Origin: Methylotenera_A sp031422335
GTDB lineage: Bacteria; Pseudomonadota; Gammaproteobacteria; Burkholderiales; Methylophilaceae
DNA length: 64,000 nt
Reading direction: 5' to 3'
Assembly: GCA_031422335.1 (NCBI GenBank)
Contig: JANOQW010000013.1
Coordinates: forward strand, 62,001-126,000
The translations under genes and the position numbers were made by a program. The notes beneath the pieces are model-generated. The model searched no databases and was not told the origin of the DNA. It saw nothing but the letters and a program-made list of their open reading frames with translations. Below, piece after piece: positions 17,210 through 25,583 of this stretch. How positions within the stretch are numbered: the stretch's first letter is position 1; every line of letters starts with the position of its first letter.

Positions 17210-18267
17210 TGTCTGATTTCTGGCAAGGGAAAAAAGTTTTTGTCACTGGACACACTGGCTTTAAAGGCGGCTGGCTGTCATTATGGCTAAAAGGTCTGGG
17301 TGCAGAAGTTTATGGTTACGCTTTGAACCCACCAACGACTCCTAATTTTTTTACTGAGGCTAATGTTTCTGCAAGCCTAGCTGCGCATACGATTGCCGAC
17401 ATTCGCGATGCTGCATCGCTAGAAAAAGCGATGATCTCAGTACAGCCAGATATCGTTTTGCACCTTGCTGCACAGCCACTGGTGAGATATTCCTACGTTG
17501 ACCCAGTAGAAACTTATACGACAAACGTGATAGGCACGGTAAATTTGTTTGAGGCTGTACGTAAAACATTTTCAGTGCGTGCAGTGGTTAATGTGACCAC
17601 GGATAAATGCTACGAAAACCGAGAGTGGGCTCGGCCATACAGCGAAGATGACGCAATGGGTGGTTACGATCCATATTCGAGCAGCAAAGGCTGTTCTGAG
17701 TTGGTAACCTCAGCTTACAGGCGCTCATTTTTGGCTGAGGCAGGCGTTGCTGTTGCTAGCGCTAGGGCAGGTAATGTGATTGGCGGCGGTGATTGGGCAG
17801 AAGACCGTTTAATCCCCGATTTTTTACGTGCGATTGATAAAAAGCAAACGCTGAATGTACGTTCGCCTAGTGCGATACGCCCATGGCAACACGTGCTAGA
17901 GCCACTTGCAGGATATTTACTACTTGCTGAAAACTTGTTCACGCATGGCCAGCAATATGCAGAGGCTTGGAATTTTGGTCCATCAGATGAAGATGCCCGC
18001 ACCGTGGCATGGATAGTGGATAAGTTAACGACAAGCGTGCCTAATGCCAATTGGCAAACCGACCAACATCCGCAACCGCATGAGGCGACCTACCTAAAGC
18101 TTGATAGTAGCAAAGCTCGCGCACAGCTTGGCTGGCAACCGCGTTGGAACTTAGAAACTGCATTAGAAAAAATTATGGATTGGCATCAACATTGGCATAA
18201 TAGTGGTGATATGCATCAGTTTAGCTTACAGCAGATTGATGAATACCAGAGAGCAGTTAAGGCTTAA
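17209..18267 (+). CDS. rfbG: CDP-glucose 4,6-dehydratase
   Basis: A short-chain dehydrogenase-type enzyme that turns CDP-glucose into CDP-4-keto-6-deoxyglucose. From the start chosen here it has 352 residues. The NAD site TGHTGFKG is at 13-20, the catalytic TDK at 131-133, and Y-x-x-x-K at 156-160. An in-frame ATG at 17170 would add 13 residues inside rfbF. ATG at 17209 is preferred because MSDFWQGKKVFVTGHTGFKG is the usual family N-terminus and the codon overlaps the rfbF stop (TAATG). The keto sugar is presumably used by the epimerase, C-methyltransferase and SDR genes that follow. Confidence 0.95.
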   Translation: MSDFWQGKKVFVTGHTGFKGGWLSLWLKGLGAEVYGYALNPPTTPNFFTEANVSASLAAHTIADIRDAASLEKAMISVQPDIVLHLAAQPLVRYSYVDPVETYTTNVIGTVNLFEAVRKTFSVRAVVNVTTDKCYENREWARPYSEDDAMGGYDPYSSSKGCSELVTSAYRRSFLAEAGVAVASARAGNVIGGGDWAEDRLIPDFLRAIDKKQTLNVRSPSAIRPWQHVLEPLAGYLLLAENLFTHGQQYAEAWNFGPSDEDARTVAWIVDKLTTSVPNANWQTDQHPQPHEATYLKLDSSKARAQLGWQPRWNLETALEKIMDWHQHWHNSGDMHQFSLQQIDEYQRAVKA

Positions 18268-18831
18268 GTGATGACAAGATTCGATTGTATTGATACGTCA
18301 CTCTTGGGGCTAAAAGTAGTGCAGCGCAAACCTATTGAAGACAGTCGTGGTTTTTTAAGTCGTTTTTTTTGTGTGACTGAATTTAATGCTTATGGATTTA
18401 ATAAACCAATAAGCCAAATAAACCAGACACTTACCCGCCAAAAAGGCGCAGTCAGGGGCCTGCATTATCAGCAACCACCGCATGCTGAAATTAAGTTAGT
18501 AAGCTGCCTTAGAGGTGAAGTGTTTGATGTGGCGGTAGATTTACGTAAAAATTCGCCAACTTTTTTGCGATGGCATGGTGAAGTACTGAGTGAAAATAAT
18601 CAACGTAGCCTATTAATACCAGAAGGTTTTGCACATGGCTTTCAAACGCTCACAGAAGATTGCGAGTTGATTTACTTGCATTCCGCCCCTTACGTAAAAG
18701 ATGCTGAAGCTGCGTTGAACGTGACAGACCCAAAAATTGGCATCGTATGGCCTTTAAATATTACCGAACTCTCTGAAAGAGATCGTTTGCATTCCATGAT
18801 TACACTGGATTTTGAAGGAATTGTTGTATGA
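18268..18831 (+). CDS. dTDP-4-dehydrorhamnose 3,5-epimerase-like (RmlC) sugar epimerase
   Basis: A 187-residue RmlC-fold cupin. RGLHYQ (63-68) brings the catalytic His, L-R-G-E-V-F-D-V-A-V-D-L-R follows at 81-93, and FAHGFQTL is near the C-terminus. In this context the substrate is more likely the CDP-4-keto-6-deoxy sugar made by the preceding enzyme than a dTDP sugar; that is inference. The start may be GTG 18268 or the ATG at 18271. The stop codon at 18829-18831 overlaps the methyltransferase ATG at 18828. Whether it epimerises at C3, C5 or both cannot be read from the sequence. Confidence 0.88.
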   Translation: MMTRFDCIDTSLLGLKVVQRKPIEDSRGFLSRFFCVTEFNAYGFNKPISQINQTLTRQKGAVRGLHYQQPPHAEIKLVSCLRGEVFDVAVDLRKNSPTFLRWHGEVLSENNQRSLLIPEGFAHGFQTLTEDCELIYLHSAPYVKDAEAALNVTDPKIGIVWPLNITELSERDRLHSMITLDFEGIVV

Positions 18832-20069
18832 AATGCCGTCATTGTGGCAATCCACTGCACTTGCCATTGATTGATTTGGGGAGTGCACCACCATCAAATG
18901 CTTACCTGACTGAAAAAACACTTAAAGCACCAGAAAAATGGTTTCCACTTAAAGTGTTGGTTTGCAACCAATGTTGGCTAGTACAGACAGAGGACTATGC
19001 AGGTGCAGAAGAACTATTTGATGCGGATTATGCTTACTTCAGTTCGTTTTCAAGCTCTTGGTTAAAGCATGCAGAGCAGTATGTTGCTGATATGGTAAAT
19101 CGGTTTAATTTGACTGAAAAATCACATGTGGTAGAAATAGCAGCTAACGATGGTTATCTATTGCAGTATGTTAAAGCAAAAGGTATCCCATGCTTAGGCA
19201 TCGAGCCAACAGCAAGCACTGCATTGGCTGCCAGAGAAAAAGGCATAGAAATTGTTGAAGAGTTTTTTGGTGTTGCATTTGCAAAAAAACTAGTTGCACA
19301 AGGCAAGCAAGCAGATTTAACTGCCGCAAATAATGTGCTTGCCCATGTGCCAGATATTAATGATTTTGTTGCGGGATTTGCGCATTTACTAAAACCGAAT
19401 GGCGTTGCAACTTTTGAGTTTCCGCATTTGATGCAATTAATCAAACATTCTCAATTTGACACTGTTTATCATGAACATTTTTCTTACTTATCATTAACAG
19501 CAGTAAACCAAATATTTAACCAAAATGGCTTGCAAGTATTTGATGTGCAAGAAATTAGTACACATGGTGGCAGCTTGCGAGTATTTGCTCAGCGAAAAGA
19601 TCAAGGTCAGCATAAAATCACTGCTGCAGTAGATGCTCTTTTAGCAACAGAGCTAGCAGCTGGTATAAAGATAGAAGCCTATTATGCAGATTTACAACAG
19701 CGCGCAAATATTATTAAGCAGGATTTAATTGCATTTTTAATTGAAGCCAAACGTGAAGGTAAAAAAGTGATTGGCTACGGTGCTGCGGCCAAAGGCAATA
19801 CCTTGTTAAATTATGCAGGTGTGCGTTCAGATTTATTATCGACAGTGGTAGACCTTAATCCTGCAAAGCAGAATAAATACTTGCCGGGTAGCCGCATCCC
19901 CATTGTCGATGAGTCAGTCATACGTCAACAAAAACCAGATTATGTGTTGATTTTGCCGTGGAATTTGCGGCACGAAGTGACAGAGCAGCTTAAGTATATA
20001 TGCGAGTGGGGTGGTGAGTTTGTGACTGCGGTTCCTCAATTGACTATAGGGAACCACAATCATGATTAA
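18828..20069 (+). CDS. Sugar C-methyltransferase (TylCIII/NovU-like)
   Basis: A 413-residue SAM-dependent enzyme with the three-part architecture of NDP-4-ketosugar C-methyltransferases. An N-terminal zinc-binding module has Cys pairs at 3/6 and 46/49, the SAM fold has VVEIAANDGY at 101-110, and the C-terminal domain has VIGYGAAAKGNTLLNY. The YHEHFSYLSL block supplies the catalytic His region. Relatives methylate C3 of keto-deoxysugars, giving branched sugars such as mycarose precursors; a homologue is linked to virenose in Coxiella. Here it should act on the CDP-4-keto-6-deoxyhexose. The stop overlaps the acetyltransferase gene by 8 bases. Confidence 0.9.
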   Translation: MKCRHCGNPLHLPLIDLGSAPPSNAYLTEKTLKAPEKWFPLKVLVCNQCWLVQTEDYAGAEELFDADYAYFSSFSSSWLKHAEQYVADMVNRFNLTEKSHVVEIAANDGYLLQYVKAKGIPCLGIEPTASTALAAREKGIEIVEEFFGVAFAKKLVAQGKQADLTAANNVLAHVPDINDFVAGFAHLLKPNGVATFEFPHLMQLIKHSQFDTVYHEHFSYLSLTAVNQIFNQNGLQVFDVQEISTHGGSLRVFAQRKDQGQHKITAAVDALLATELAAGIKIEAYYADLQQRANIIKQDLIAFLIEAKREGKKVIGYGAAAKGNTLLNYAGVRSDLLSTVVDLNPAKQNKYLPGSRIPIVDESVIRQQKPDYVLILPWNLRHEVTEQLKYICEWGGEFVTAVPQLTIGNHNHD

Positions 20070-20550
20070 TTTGCATCCCACTGCCAAGATTTCAAATCAT
20101 GCAGACATTGAAGATTCTGTCAGAGGAAGCAAAATAGTAATCGGGGCACATTCGGTTATAGATAGTTTTGTTAAAGTTAAACCAGCAGGTGGTTTAGGTG
20201 ATCTAGTTATAGGAGAGTACTCCACTATTAATTCTGGCTGTGTATTTTACACAGGTAATGGAATTAGCATTGGCAATCATGTTGCGATTGCAGCTAACTG
20301 TAGTTTAGCGCCTGTGAATCATGAGTATGAAAAGAAAGATGTCTTAATCAAAAATCAAGGATTTCGTGCAAGTAAGGGCGGTATTGTGATTGAAGACGAT
20401 GTTTGGATTGGTGCTAATTGCGTACTTTTAGATGGGGCAATACTTCGTCAAGGTTGTGTGATTGGTGCGGGCTCTATCGTTCGTGGAGAGGTTGAGGCAT
20501 ATTCGATCAATGTGGGAATACCACTTGCTGTGATTGGCTGGCGCAAGTGA
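20062..20550 (+). CDS. Left-handed beta-helix acyltransferase
   Basis: A 162-residue hexapeptide-repeat transferase. Repeating [IV]-G-x-x-x-x-[IV] units run through most of the chain, and the segment with NHEYEKKDVLI, then G-G-I-V-I-E-D-D-V-W-I-G-A-N-C, is typical of the maltose O-acetyltransferase/WbbJ-like class, which uses acetyl-CoA. It overlaps the methyltransferase by 8 bases and the next SDR gene by 4 bases, so it is made with the CDP-sugar module and may acetylate that sugar or the finished residue. The acceptor is unknown. Confidence 0.85.
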   Translation: MINLHPTAKISNHADIEDSVRGSKIVIGAHSVIDSFVKVKPAGGLGDLVIGEYSTINSGCVFYTGNGISIGNHVAIAANCSLAPVNHEYEKKDVLIKNQGFRASKGGIVIEDDVWIGANCVLLDGAILRQGCVIGAGSIVRGEVEAYSINVGIPLAVIGWRK

Positions 20551-21362
20551 AATTTACTGTATTAGGGGCAACTGGATTTATTGGTAGAAATTTAGTTGAG
20601 TTTTTGCGTGCACAAAACTCAGTTGTAAATGCCCCAGATCATCACAAACTTGATTGGTTAAAGCAGCTTTTATCTGATGATTTAGGACATGTATTTTATT
20701 GCGTAGGATTAACCGCAAACTTTAGAAAACGCCCTTTTGACACAGTGGGCGCTCATGTCTGCTTACTTAGACAATTACTTGAACATGGGCGTATGGAGTC
20801 TTTGATTTACCTTTCTAGTACTCGCGTTTATGAAAATGCAGTTGCAACAGCTGAAACCACAATGCTACAAGGTATACCCACGAATCCTGGCCACCTCTAT
20901 AATTTCAGCAAACTAATGGGCGAAAGCCTTTGCCTTGCTAGTAATCACAAAACAAGAATTGTCAGGTTATCGAATGTTTATGGCCCAGATATTAACTCAC
21001 AGAATTTTTTAACTTCTGTGCTGGGTGAGGCTGCAAAAAATGGCAGTATTCAATTCTTAACATCACCAACATCATCAAAAGATTACATATCTATAAAAGA
21101 AGTTATCAGATTTTTACCTCTTATCGCAATTGATGGGACGCATTCAATTTATAACTTAGCTACCGGTCAGAATACAAGCAATGCGGATATTGCCCACATC
21201 TTAGAGCGTGAAGGAATTAGAACTAGTTTTAATCAAGATACAACCGACTGGGGTTTTCCAGAAATTGATATCAGTAGGCTAAAAGCAGAATTTGGGTCAA
21301 TCAACAATACATTAGAAGCAGATTTACCAACATTACTTAATTACTATCGTCTTAAGGCATAA
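20547..21362 (+). CDS. NAD-dependent epimerase/reductase (SDR)
   Basis: A 271-residue extended short-chain dehydrogenase. The Rossmann motif GATGFIG is at 7-13 and the catalytic Y-x-x-x-K at Tyr118-Lys122, with Ser90/91 before it. It starts with GTG at 20547, overlapping the previous stop (GTGA). Position after the epimerase and C-methyltransferase suggests the C4-ketoreductase that finishes the CDP-linked branched deoxysugar, but other NDP-sugar reactions are possible. It is shorter than typical 4,6-dehydratases, which supports a reductase. The next gene begins 3 bases later. Confidence 0.82.
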   Translation: MKFTVLGATGFIGRNLVEFLRAQNSVVNAPDHHKLDWLKQLLSDDLGHVFYCVGLTANFRKRPFDTVGAHVCLLRQLLEHGRMESLIYLSSTRVYENAVATAETTMLQGIPTNPGHLYNFSKLMGESLCLASNHKTRIVRLSNVYGPDINSQNFLTSVLGEAAKNGSIQFLTSPTSSKDYISIKEVIRFLPLIAIDGTHSIYNLATGQNTSNADIAHILEREGIRTSFNQDTTDWGFPEIDISRLKAEFGSINNTLEADLPTLLNYYRLKA

Positions 21363-21364
21363 AA

Positions 21365-22147
21365 ATGGATAAATTTATTAAAGAGTTTGAAACAGAAAGA
21401 ACAGCAAGAGTCGAAAGCTTTGGTCAGGATGCTGGGTTTAAGAATCGTTCAAGAGATTGGATAGAGGAAAGCATGCGTAAATCGTATGTTTATAATTTTT
21501 CTTGGTTGGGAAGACCTATTATTCAATTTCCTCAAGACATGGTTGCAATGCAAGAGCTAATCTGGGAAGTTAAACCTGATTTGATTATAGAAACAGGTAT
21601 TGCACATGGTGGATCATTGATTATGAGTGCCTCTTTATTGGCAATGTTGGATTATGCCGACGCAATAGAAACTGGCGAACTTATTGACCCAAGCAAGCCT
21701 AAACGCCGTGTTTTAGGGATTGATATCGATATTCGTGAGCATAACCGTGAAGCGATTGAGCAACATCCCATGTCAAATCGAATTGATATGATTCAAGGGT
21801 CATCCATAGCGGATGATATTATTGACAAGGTCCATGCATATGCTAAAAACTATAAGCGCGTATTAGTCAGCTTAGATTCTAACCACACGCATGAGCACGT
21901 GCTTGCTGAACTGAAAGCCTACGCGCCTTTGACTTCAAAAGGCAGTTATTGTGTGGTTTTTGATAGTTTTGTTGAAGACGTGCCCGCCGATGTTTTTAGT
22001 AATAGACCATGGGGGCCTGGCAATAATCCTAAAACGGCAGTATGGGAATACTTAAAAACACATCCAGAGTTTGAGATTGATAAAAGTATTCAAAATAAGC
22101 TACTTATTACTGTTGCACCAGATGGCTATCTAAAAAGAATTTCTTAA
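21365..22147 (+). CDS. Cephalosporin hydroxylase (CmcI) family protein, probable sugar O-methyltransferase
   Basis: A 260-residue class I SAM-fold protein of the CmcI/rhamnosyl O-methyltransferase family. The SAM-binding IETGIAHGGSL lies at 75-85, GIDIDIREHN follows at about 119, and LVSLDSNHTHEHV is the metal-site region. In O-antigen and glycolipid loci such proteins are thought to O-methylate sugars; the family name comes from an antibiotic enzyme and does not imply that activity here. The gene stands directly after the CDP-sugar module, 3 bases downstream, and before the flippase. A methyl cap or side modification of the glycan is the best guess. Confidence 0.8.
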   Translation: MDKFIKEFETERTARVESFGQDAGFKNRSRDWIEESMRKSYVYNFSWLGRPIIQFPQDMVAMQELIWEVKPDLIIETGIAHGGSLIMSASLLAMLDYADAIETGELIDPSKPKRRVLGIDIDIREHNREAIEQHPMSNRIDMIQGSSIADDIIDKVHAYAKNYKRVLVSLDSNHTHEHVLAELKAYAPLTSKGSYCVVFDSFVEDVPADVFSNRPWGPGNNPKTAVWEYLKTHPEFEIDKSIQNKLLITVAPDGYLKRIS

Positions 22148-22164
22148 AGTTAAGATAATTGTTG

Positions 22165-22182
22165 AGCAATCATTCAATTGCT
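22165..22182 (+). promoter_or_regulatory. Hairpin containing the start codon of the first flippase
   Basis: AGCAAT (22165-22170) and ATTGCT (22177-22182) are exact complements with a 6-base loop. The presumed TTG start (22178-22180) lies within the right arm. It could reduce initiation of the flippase, but the stem is short. Confidence 0.3.
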
Positions 22183-23575
22183 AAAACGCAATATCATTTC
22201 TAATTTTTTAGGCAACGGCTATGTCGTTATCTTGCAGTTTGCTTTAGTCCCCTTGTTATTAAAATACTTGGGAGCTGAGGCCTATGGTTTGATTGGTATT
22301 TATATCACGCTTTTAGCAGCGCTTAATATGCTGGATATGGGCTTGTCACCAGCTTTATCAAGAGAGCTGGCGAAGCTATCGGTGTTGCCAAATTCGGTAT
22401 CTCTTATGCGTAGCACGGTTACGACGCTTGAGTGCATCTATGTTGTAATAGCATTATTCATTGTGCTAATTTTTTACTTTTTTGCCCCAGTGATTGCCGA
22501 GTATTGGCTGAATAACAATAGACTGCCAACAGAGACTATTAGCACTTGTTTGCGGTTAATGGGGGCTCAATGTGCTTTACAATTTCTAACCAATTACTAT
22601 ACGAACGGTTTAATTGGTTTGCAGCGTACGGTAAGGGCAAATGGTGTGCTTGCCCTTAATCATACTTTACGTGCAGGGGCAGGTTTATTTGTGCTAATAG
22701 CAATGTCTGCTGATATAGAAGTTTATTTTACGGGTCAATTGATATTCACCTTTGTAGGCTTGCTGATGACTGCATTGGCGCTTTATTCAGCTTTACCACA
22801 TACAAACATTACCAGCGTATTAACGCATAACAGATTGCAAAAACTCAAGCTAAGATTTAGTTTAGAGAGATTTAATGCCTCTAAACACTTTGCTGCTGGT
22901 ATGGCTGTTACCAGTGCGTGTACATTTTTTATCATGCAAACAGATAAAATCATACTTAGCAAACTGGTCACTTTAGAGCAATTCGGCTACTACACAGTAG
23001 CTATTAATATAGCAGTTACCATAGCTGGTGCTGCAGGGCTAATCTCAAAGTCAGTGTTGCCGCAGATGATACAGCAGGCTGCTATAAATGATTCTGAAGG
23101 TATTAAAGCGCTTTATCTTAAAGCCTCTGCATTGGTTGCATGGTTGATTTTGCCGATTGCAGGATTGCTTATTGCATTTAACTATCAATTTTTAACAATT
23201 TATTTGGGTAATGCCGAGAGAGTCATGTCTATTGCACCCATATTTATATTGTTAATGTTTGGCTATGCTATACATAGCCTAATGTATATTCCTTATGCAT
23301 TAAGCTTGGCCTATGGTTGGACCCGCTATGGCATTAATACATCAATTGTTGCTATTTTGGTAATGACTCCAATTACAATTTTCGCAACATTAAAGTATGG
23401 CTTGATTGGGGCGGCAAGTTCATGGGTGCTTCTCAGTATGGGATATTTATGTTTTTCGTTGCGATATTTACATAAAAAAATTCATAAAGATCTTATGCTA
23501 AAGTTTTATAAAAAAATTAGCTGGCAATTGTTAATTTTAGTTTTATGTTTCTTGAGTACTTTTTTAATTCAATAA
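22178..23575 (+). CDS. wzx: Wzx-type oligosaccharide flippase
   Basis: A 465-residue MATE/MOP-superfamily membrane protein with about 12 to 14 hydrophobic helices, few charged residues, and the polysaccharide-biosynthesis signature near the N-terminus (KYLGAEAYGLIGIYITLLAA, then D-M-G-L-S-P-A-L-S-R-E). It should move the undecaprenyl-linked glycan unit across the inner membrane. The start is TTG at 22178, giving L-K-R-N-I-I-S-N-F-L-G-N-G, the expected N-terminus; the hairpin around this codon is listed separately. No polymerase gene lies in the same operon, which is unusual for a Wzx/Wzy pathway. Confidence 0.9.
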   Translation: MLKRNIISNFLGNGYVVILQFALVPLLLKYLGAEAYGLIGIYITLLAALNMLDMGLSPALSRELAKLSVLPNSVSLMRSTVTTLECIYVVIALFIVLIFYFFAPVIAEYWLNNNRLPTETISTCLRLMGAQCALQFLTNYYTNGLIGLQRTVRANGVLALNHTLRAGAGLFVLIAMSADIEVYFTGQLIFTFVGLLMTALALYSALPHTNITSVLTHNRLQKLKLRFSLERFNASKHFAAGMAVTSACTFFIMQTDKIILSKLVTLEQFGYYTVAINIAVTIAGAAGLISKSVLPQMIQQAAINDSEGIKALYLKASALVAWLILPIAGLLIAFNYQFLTIYLGNAERVMSIAPIFILLMFGYAIHSLMYIPYALSLAYGWTRYGINTSIVAILVMTPITIFATLKYGLIGAASSWVLLSMGYLCFSLRYLHKKIHKDLMLKFYKKISWQLLILVLCFLSTFLIQ

Positions 23576-23592
23576 GCCAAATAGTTATTAAT

Positions 23593-24576
23593 ATGTGTAA
23601 AAAAAATCAAAATAAAATGCCCTTAGTAAGTATCGTTATCCCTTGCTATAACCAAAAACCAGATTTTCTATTTCAGGCAGTAAAAAGTGCTTTAAATCAA
23701 ACCTATTCAGATATTCAGGTAATTGTTTCCGACAATCATTCTACTAATGGTTGCATGGAGGCACTTAATCAGATTGAAGATCATAGATTAATACGAATCA
23801 AACCTGAAAATCATCTACAGTTGGTTGAACATTTTGGGTTTGCTGCTGGAAATATTAATACCAAATACTTAAGTTTTTTATCGTCAGATGATTTGGTAAG
23901 TCATGATTTTGTTGAAAAATTACTGCCAACTTTAGAAAATAATCCGCAAATAGTAATGAGTTTTGGCGAGATAGAGAATGTAAGGCACGATGATATTTCT
24001 GTTATCAGATATGTGTATAGAAACAATTCGCAGCAAACACAAATTTTTGATTATGCAAATTATATAAAAAAAATACTTAAATTTAGTAGGGAAATTGGCT
24101 GGATGCCAGGGAGTTTGATAAAAACAGATACATTTTATAAAGCAGGTGGCATAAACAGAGATAATCTTTTTTATTCAGCAGATTACTCATTATTACTCAG
24201 GCTATTAGAGTTAGGAAATATCTATTATTTAAACCATGTTACTGGTAAAAATAGATCATGGATGTCAGTACATGGTAAAACTGATGCTGTAAGAATCGTT
24301 AAGAGTATTGAGGATTATAAAAAACTGAAATTGATTATGCTAGAGACACGGTCAAACTTATCAGATGATATTAATCATGGGTTTGAACGATTGAAATATA
24401 AGCAAGCCGTTTTATTTGCATGGCACGCTGGTAACAAAGAGCTTAGCAGCGAAGAAATTAAAAAAGTAAAAAATGATGAATATTTTAGCAATTGGAAATT
24501 AAAATTATTTATTAATCTTTTGTTGTTTAAGCCTGTAAATATAGCAATGAAATATGCTCTTAGAAATAAACTTTAA
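23593..24576 (+). CDS. Family 2 glycosyltransferase
   Basis: A GT-A fold inverting transferase of 327 residues from this start. Motifs are PLVSIVIPCYNQ at 9-20, a NQTYSDIQVIVSDNHS block, and SFLSSDDL, which holds the metal-binding acidic residues. The open frame reaches back to an ATG at 23545, but that would overlap the flippase gene by 31 bases and add a hydrophobic stub. ATG 23593, 18 bases after the flippase stop, is preferred. The C-terminal 100 residues are Lys-rich and unrecognised. Base composition is very AT-rich, as is usual for glycan-specific genes. Donor and acceptor are unknown. Confidence 0.88.
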   Translation: MCKKNQNKMPLVSIVIPCYNQKPDFLFQAVKSALNQTYSDIQVIVSDNHSTNGCMEALNQIEDHRLIRIKPENHLQLVEHFGFAAGNINTKYLSFLSSDDLVSHDFVEKLLPTLENNPQIVMSFGEIENVRHDDISVIRYVYRNNSQQTQIFDYANYIKKILKFSREIGWMPGSLIKTDTFYKAGGINRDNLFYSADYSLLLRLLELGNIYYLNHVTGKNRSWMSVHGKTDAVRIVKSIEDYKKLKLIMLETRSNLSDDINHGFERLKYKQAVLFAWHAGNKELSSEEIKKVKNDEYFSNWKLKLFINLLLFKPVNIAMKYALRNKL

Positions 24577-24599
24577 TAATGAAGATCCAGTATTAAATT

Positions 24600-25583
24600 T
24601 TGAAAAATTTAATCGCAATAACAGGTGCAACAGGACTTATTGGCCAAAAGCTTGTTGCTGCCCATTTGACAATTGGCAATGAGGTTCGCTATTTAACTCG
24701 CGCTAACAATAGACCAATACATAGCGCTGAAGCTTTTATTGCAGATGTCAATTCAACGCCTGATAAATTACTATCATTTTTTAAAAATGTAGATATTTTG
24801 TATCACTGCGTAGGTGAGCTTAAAGATGAGGCTGTTATGCATAGTACCCATGTGAGGGGTACTATGAATTTATTAAGTCTATTAGAGCAATCTCGTTTGC
24901 AGTATCAGGATGACTTCCATTGGGTTCAGCTAAGTAGTTGCGGGGCTTATGGCAAGCCCACTTTGCACTCCTCTGTGGCACGCTATATAAATGAAGATAC
25001 AGATGACAATCCAAGTGGTGAGTATGAGCACACCAAAACAGAAGCTGACAGATTGGTAATGGCTTTTGCTGAAAAACATAATTGGTTTAAATATACGATT
25101 ATTCGTCCGACTAATGTTTTTGGCGTTGGTATGCGAAGCACAGCGATTATCAGTATTGCAAAGCTAGTAAAAAGAAAACTTTTTTTCTATGTGGGAAATA
25201 AAAATGCAATCGCTAATTTTGTCCATGTCGATGACGTGATTAATGCAATGGTGCTCTCTAAAAAGCAACTTAATGCGTATAACCAAATTTTTATTGTTTC
25301 AAATGACTGTAAGTTTAGTGATGTGATAGATACCATTGCCAGTGCTTTAAATGTCAGTAAGCCGGCTTGGGTAATCAATGAGTTTTTATTGCGTAAGTTT
25401 GTTGGCCTGACCGGCAATATATTTAAGTTACCAATTAACAATGCACAGATTGATGTCATGATGCGCCAAACCTATTACAGCAACCAAAAAATTAAAAGCC
25501 AGCTTAATTGGATGCCCTCTACTTCGGTTTTGAATCAATTAGAGATGCACATTAAAGCTGTTTTTGCTGATTCAAATGGCTAA
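24600..25583 (+). CDS. NAD-dependent epimerase/dehydratase (extended SDR)
   Basis: A 327-residue SDR. GATGLIG is at 9-15, LSSCGAYGKP near 111-120, and Tyr142-x-x-x-Lys146 is the catalytic pair. It resembles NDP-sugar 4-epimerases and reductases in O-antigen loci; the exact sugar is not evident. The start is TTG at 24600, since no ATG lies before the Rossmann motif. The gene overlaps the following glycosyltransferase by 8 bases. Together with the preceding and following genes it probably supplies or modifies the bacillosamine-started glycan. Confidence 0.83.
   Translation: MKNLIAITGATGLIGQKLVAAHLTIGNEVRYLTRANNRPIHSAEAFIADVNSTPDKLLSFFKNVDILYHCVGELKDEAVMHSTHVRGTMNLLSLLEQSRLQYQDDFHWVQLSSCGAYGKPTLHSSVARYINEDTDDNPSGEYEHTKTEADRLVMAFAEKHNWFKYTIIRPTNVFGVGMRSTAIISIAKLVKRKLFFYVGNKNAIANFVHVDDVINAMVLSKKQLNAYNQIFIVSNDCKFSDVIDTIASALNVSKPAWVINEFLLRKFVGLTGNIFKLPINNAQIDVMMRQTYYSNQKIKSQLNWMPSTSVLNQLEMHIKAVFADSNG

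Noticed and set aside
21365..22147. Antibiotic (cephamycin) biosynthesis suggested by the cephalosporin hydroxylase family name
   Set aside because: No beta-lactam genes are nearby; members of this family in glycan loci act as sugar methyltransferases.
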